This document shows positions 59,402 to 64,000 of a stretch of 64,000 nucleotides of DNA, piece by piece. The stretch spans positions 15,455,207 to 15,519,206 of the forward strand of contig NC_064769.1 of the NCBI RefSeq assembly GCF_011397635.1, read 5' to 3'. The translations under genes were made by a program, and so were the position numbers. Numbering within the stretch: the stretch's first letter is position 1; each line of letters opens with the position of its first letter. The notes under the pieces are model-generated. The model saw only the letters and a program-made list of their open reading frames with translations. It did no database searches and was not told the origin of the DNA. The DNA is from Epinephelus fuscoguttatus. Its lineage: Eukaryota > Chordata > Actinopteri > Perciformes > Serranidae.

Positions 59402-59726
59402 TTAAAGATATACATGCAAGGCATTCCTAAAAATCAATACAGAATGAATCCCTTTCAATCATCACTTATGATCCACTGAAGTGTGTGATGGTGTATTTTT
59501 CTGGATATTTACAGGTGTGTACCCCCACAGCACTCAGGTGAGGTCAGGGCTTTACATAAAGGTAGAGACTAGGTGCCAGACCGTAGGCAGCAGGCATGGA
59601 GACAGGAGACAGAGTGCTGAAAAAAAAAAAAACAACAAGAGTGAATCACGGGCTGGTTTTTACTTTGCTTTTCGCTGGCTGCTTACACACAGTAACTGAT
59701 AATTCCTGTGTATTGTGTACCTTTAA
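59402..59726. mobile_element. Compact copy of the 7598-9095 element
   Basis: Begins TTAAAGATATACATGCAAGG and ends GTGTACCTTTAA; 325 bp. It retains ACTAGGTGCCAGACCGTAGG and ACAGTAACTGATAATTCCTG in common with the 7598-9095 copy and serves as its empty-site reference. Confidence 0.75.
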
Positions 59727-62700
59727 GTGAAGGGTCTGAGTGGCCTACTTCTTCCAGCATTAATGCAAGTAATATTTCAAGTGGCTATAATGGCTTTCTG
59801 ATTAGTTTCCGGAGTGCACCGTCAGGCATTTTCAAGATTTCCCTGTCCATTTCCCTCTCCACCTTTCTCAGGATGCAGCCGATGTTTCCGTGTACCAACA
59901 GGAAATGAGGAGTGTTAAATGCTCCTGTGTGTCGCACCAGGGTAACGCTAAGGACTACATGCCTCAGTTTTTCTGCTGGACCCCGTCCAGCCATTAAAAC
60001 AAATGAAATCACCTCTGCATGCATCATACACTCAGACACAGAGGGGAAAAGGGTGGAGGGTGAGCTACACCCTCTTTGCAAACCTCACCAGCCTCCTGAG
60101 TCTCATAAACACACGTGCACTTTCTCTTTGCTACCAGGCTACACCGTATCATTTTGGGAAGGCAAAATGTGGGTGTAGTCTGTCTCTGGTGCAACCACGG
60201 CACAGAGCTGGTTGGAGACATGGCTGTGGCAATGCCTTAATAGGAACTATGACTGTTTGTGTTAGTCAGAGAGAGTTCAGTGGAAAGAAAAGTGGCGATT
60301 AGAAAAAAAATTGCATCACCAAAATTGCATGATGTATACTGTGGTGGGGGGGACTGGTGGATCACAGGGTAACAAAAAATACTGGAGGTTTAACTAGAAG
60401 ACACATGTAAGAGTGAGAAAGCAGACATCATAAAACACGTGGAGATTATAGAGGTCAAGCCAGCATTGACCTTTCACGCTGACCTTTAACTAGTTGGCCA
60501 TCAGTGAGAGAAGGTGACCCACAACTTTGACCCTGTATAGGCCATGCTGTTCCCATGACAGAGCCCCTGAGGTTATCCTAAATGACCCAAAACAACACTT
60601 CATATAATGTAAATAGCCTATTTCATAGTTTAAAGATGAGAAAGTCACAGATTAGAGTCTACATTTAACAGTATGTCCACATTCAGCCAATTAAATTTAA
60701 AAACACATCCCAGTCCGCCATCCTCACTAAACCTCTCACCCACAAATGGAGCTCACCCAAAACCAATGCGAATAAATCTGAAAAGTCTGGCTTCATGTTT
60801 CAGTGTTTTCTGAGGGAAAACAAAGCTTTTGCAAAATGCAGATTGAGGTTAAGAGGAACTTTCTGTTGTTTTAACCGTCATTTTCAATGTCAGTTAACAT
60901 ATCAACTTTATCAGACGGCATTGCAAATAGAAAATGTTGATTTTATCAGTGCAGCTCTGAAATTTGAGGTGGGGGATTTTTGTCATTAATTTTTTCTAAT
61001 TGAATGGGCTGCTCAGCGGGCAGCAAGAGACAAAAAAACGAAGAATATAGGGCTTACTTTTACCACACCAGAGTTGGTGTTTGTTGGAAGTGTGTTTTAC
61101 CATGATTTAACAAGGCAATGAAGCTAAAGTTTCTTAGTTCGGTGCAAGAAAAATCTTGAATTCAGGAGGTGCACAGTTGTATTTTTCTGTTTAATAAGGA
61201 ACTAAGCTAGGTTGTTTAGCTTTCAGTTTTACTGTGTGAGGAAAAACACATTTTTCAACTCTCTTTTGCTGCCACTGGTGTGATTCTCTTTCTCTCTCTG
61301 TCTGTGATTGTGTGGCGTATTCATTTGGACCATAGTCCAGTGATCAATCTCTCCCCTTTCTCCTAAAATCACCATTAACAGGGTGCCAGACTGCAGGTCA
61401 ATTAAAACAGCTAAACCCACTGAGAGACTGCCAAAGGCTCTGCCCGCTCACTGTTTGCTTTTAACTGGGGAGGAAAAAGAAGTGTTTGTGTGTCAGTGTG
61501 TGCAAAGATCCACGGTGGGAAAACTGGTAGTGTTTTGCACTCAGTGAAAAGATATGGGCTTTCTGTGTGAAACTCAAGGCCAAGTCCCGACTAAAGGATG
61601 CCTCCTTAATCCTGAGTGACATAAACATGTTTATGATTGATCGTAATAAACAACCTGTTCCATTATTTTCTTGAAGATACACACCACCCCTATGTCCTCG
61701 ACATCATTTGGAGTTCTGCCTTTCGAAATGAATTTGAATTCATTCTTTCTGCATTTCAAGACCCAGTAATTTCCCGTGCTGCTTCAGACAGACATTTAAA
61801 TTAATCAAGCCTGACTTGAGCGGTTGTTGTGCTGAGGAGGAATGCTCCTCTTGACTCTCTTCGTGTTTGAGGATAATTGGTACTGATTACCGCCTCTTAC
61901 TGTGTGTACTCACTGCTCACTGATGAGGAATGGCTCAAACACACAGATGCTCACAAACACATAGACACACTTTGTTGTCCCCAAAAGAAACACTCAGTGT
62001 ACAGACAAAGGCCCATGCGTGTTGATACACACAGTTCCCCCCATTATCTGCTCTGGCACATACCTGTAGAGGAGGAGGCTTGTTTATTTGAGCTGCTGTG
62101 TCTCTTAAAGACATTCCAGTGTGGTTTTCCCACGCTGAGGGTGGTGCTGGTAGCTGGTGAGGGTGGTGGAGGTGCTGGTGGTGGATGGGGCTTGGAGCAA
62201 TGGCCTTTTGGACTTTGTGTTGATAGTCATTGCACGAAGGGCCGAAAAAAAGCCCCGTCTGTCCAGCACAATACGTAAGGCACATTCCTCTGAGACATGT
62301 CCAGACATGTTGAAAAAGATATGAAAGGACGCATTCACTTTCTCACTGATGGAGGTGTTCAGAGAGGGGAATGTGAGTTTAATGCAGGCATGCACATGAA
62401 TGTATTTGAAAGAGAGGATTTTAAGGCCAAGTCCACATGTACACAGGTATTTTTTTTAAAAAAAACAGGGTTTTTCCCTCCTTCGTTCCCACAAAAAAAG
62501 TGTGCAAGCACTGTTTTAAAAAATCTCCATGCAAAGGAAAATGCAAAAACACAACTGAAGTGCTGTCCAGACCCTACCAAATCAACAGACAGCAATATAA
62601 CCCTGATGTTGCCATCACACCAGCATGAATAAAACAATTAGCGTGAGTGAATTAAATGTAAAGTCAATGTAAAGATGCAATTAGATGCAAATTCTCGCCG

Positions 62701-64000
62701 GGTAGTGCGATGGCTGTGATTCCTGCAATGCTAAATACCCCAAATTAGCGTCGCGAACGAAGTTAGTGGTGTGATTACATGTAATTTGGTCATATGCTTT
62801 TTCGCAAGAGTTGAAAAATCTGAACTTCAGCAACCAATTTTCACCGTGATAGCCAATTAGCATTTAGATCCCCCGGGGACATTTGACACAAAGGATGGAT
62901 GGTCGGAGTTCATTCATTGATTCAGCAATTTCACAGGCATATGACACAAGTTATTTGCGCACAGGAAGCAAGTCAATACAAAATATCCTAGCGTTCAAAA
63001 CTTGAGCGAGTCACATCAACATAATGCTAAAGCCATGTTGGACAGTCATGCAAAGAAGAGGAGGATGTTGGCCAATCAGAAGCCTGAAAAAATGCTATTA
63101 CTGGAAGGCTAAGTGGCTGCAATTGACAGCGTTGCCAGGTATACGATATACGATCAATAACACAAAAAATGCCGTAATGTACAATAATTTGACCATTTTG
63201 TGACGTCTTTATATTAGAAATTTTTTAAGTCTGCACTGTCTCATTTTAATTCACATCCTGACATGATCCTGATAGCAACATATGGATCTTACGTCTGTAC
63301 TTACGCATCTCCTCTCACATGACATACACCAGTAAGCCCTGTTCTTTGTTTCATTAGCTTAGCCTAACTTTTTTTATGCAGATTATGAACAGGCTTTCAG
63401 TTGTGTTGTTTTGTAATTTCATTCTGCAATAGTAGGCTATCACAAAATATTGGACTTAAGGATTCATACAGCCTTCCAAGCATCATAGCTACATCAGCTT
63501 ACTTTAAAAAATGAGGTAGGTAGATTTATAGGCCTGCCATAAAGTCATTCAACATTTATACAAAATTGTTCTTGTGGTTATGACTCATGTGCAATAATTT
63601 TCCTTAAAATATGATAATTTTGAGCCTCTGGTACCATAGTTTAACATGTTTTATCCAGCAACACTGCATCAAGGGAGGTGTGAATGATGTGGACTGAGAG
63701 TGGAGTTATTCCTCAGTATCACACTTGAATGTAGTGAAAGTGTAACTGTACATTTATGTATAAAGTCCTGTTAGCAAGGTTAGAACCAGCACTATTTTCG
63801 CCAAGTCTGCCACTGCACAAATTTTTGTCTCATTTGTGACGCCACATACTGGCTCACACTCTGATGTCACAAGCTAAAAACTCCCTTTTCCCTGTCTACA
63901 CATCAACACTGAAAACGGATCTTCACCCTTTACAAAGGGTCAATTTTCAGTTAGCTAAAACGCAGTTTGCACTCGGATTAAAAGGCCAAAATGCATTAAA
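59727..64000. other. Intergenic sequence, nothing recognised
   Basis: Frames at 59785-60302 and 61877-62637 overlap on both strands and lack family features. 61690-61890 looks unique and low in repeats. 62680-63130 resembles a dispersed repeat but no termini were found. Confidence 0.5.

Overview
The window looks like chromosomal DNA of a ray-finned (teleost, probably percomorph) fish. It has a vertebrate gene with GT-AG introns, long GT/AC microsatellites, intron-containing vertebrate tRNA-Tyr genes, and a dense load of fish-type mobile elements (TTAA-flanked Kolobok/T2-like inverted-repeat elements, hAT-like and PIF/Harbinger elements, L1- and L2-like LINEs, tRNA-derived SINEs). Gene density is very low. 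Nothing here resembles a bacterial or viral genome.

The only protein-coding gene I can support is tmem38b, on the minus strand from 42684 down to 27281. It encodes TRIC-B, the ER/SR trimeric intracellular cation channel. All six coding exons join in frame with AG/GT borders to give 975 nt, or 324 residues. In human, TMEM38B lies beside a large gene desert towards ZNF462; the lack of other genes here fits a conserved desert, though that is an inference.

Layout: 1-26.5 kb holds no recognised gene, with microsatellites, SINEs and several TTAA-flanked elements. One of these (24950-26550) keeps a THAP-like start of a Kolobok-type transposase. 26.6-42.7 kb is tmem38b. Its introns 1, 4 and 5 are filled with insertions, including nested ones: a 5'-truncated L1 with a 15-bp target duplication inside a foldback element, and a SINE with a 16-bp duplication inside a hAT-like element inside a TTAA element. 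42.7-43.1 kb is the CpG-rich tmem38b promoter region. 43.4-45.2 kb has LINE remnants. 46.97-49.28 kb is a tandem array of seven tRNA-Tyr(GTA) units with a period near 363 bp: five look intact, one has lost 8 nt and one is decayed. 49.7-64 kb has no supported gene and carries further MITEs, a hAT-like MITE and SINE copies.

The strongest less-obvious signals are the tRNA-Tyr array and pairs of related elements within the window that act as natural 'empty sites' proving later insertions. I found no convincing undescribed enzymatic or defence system.
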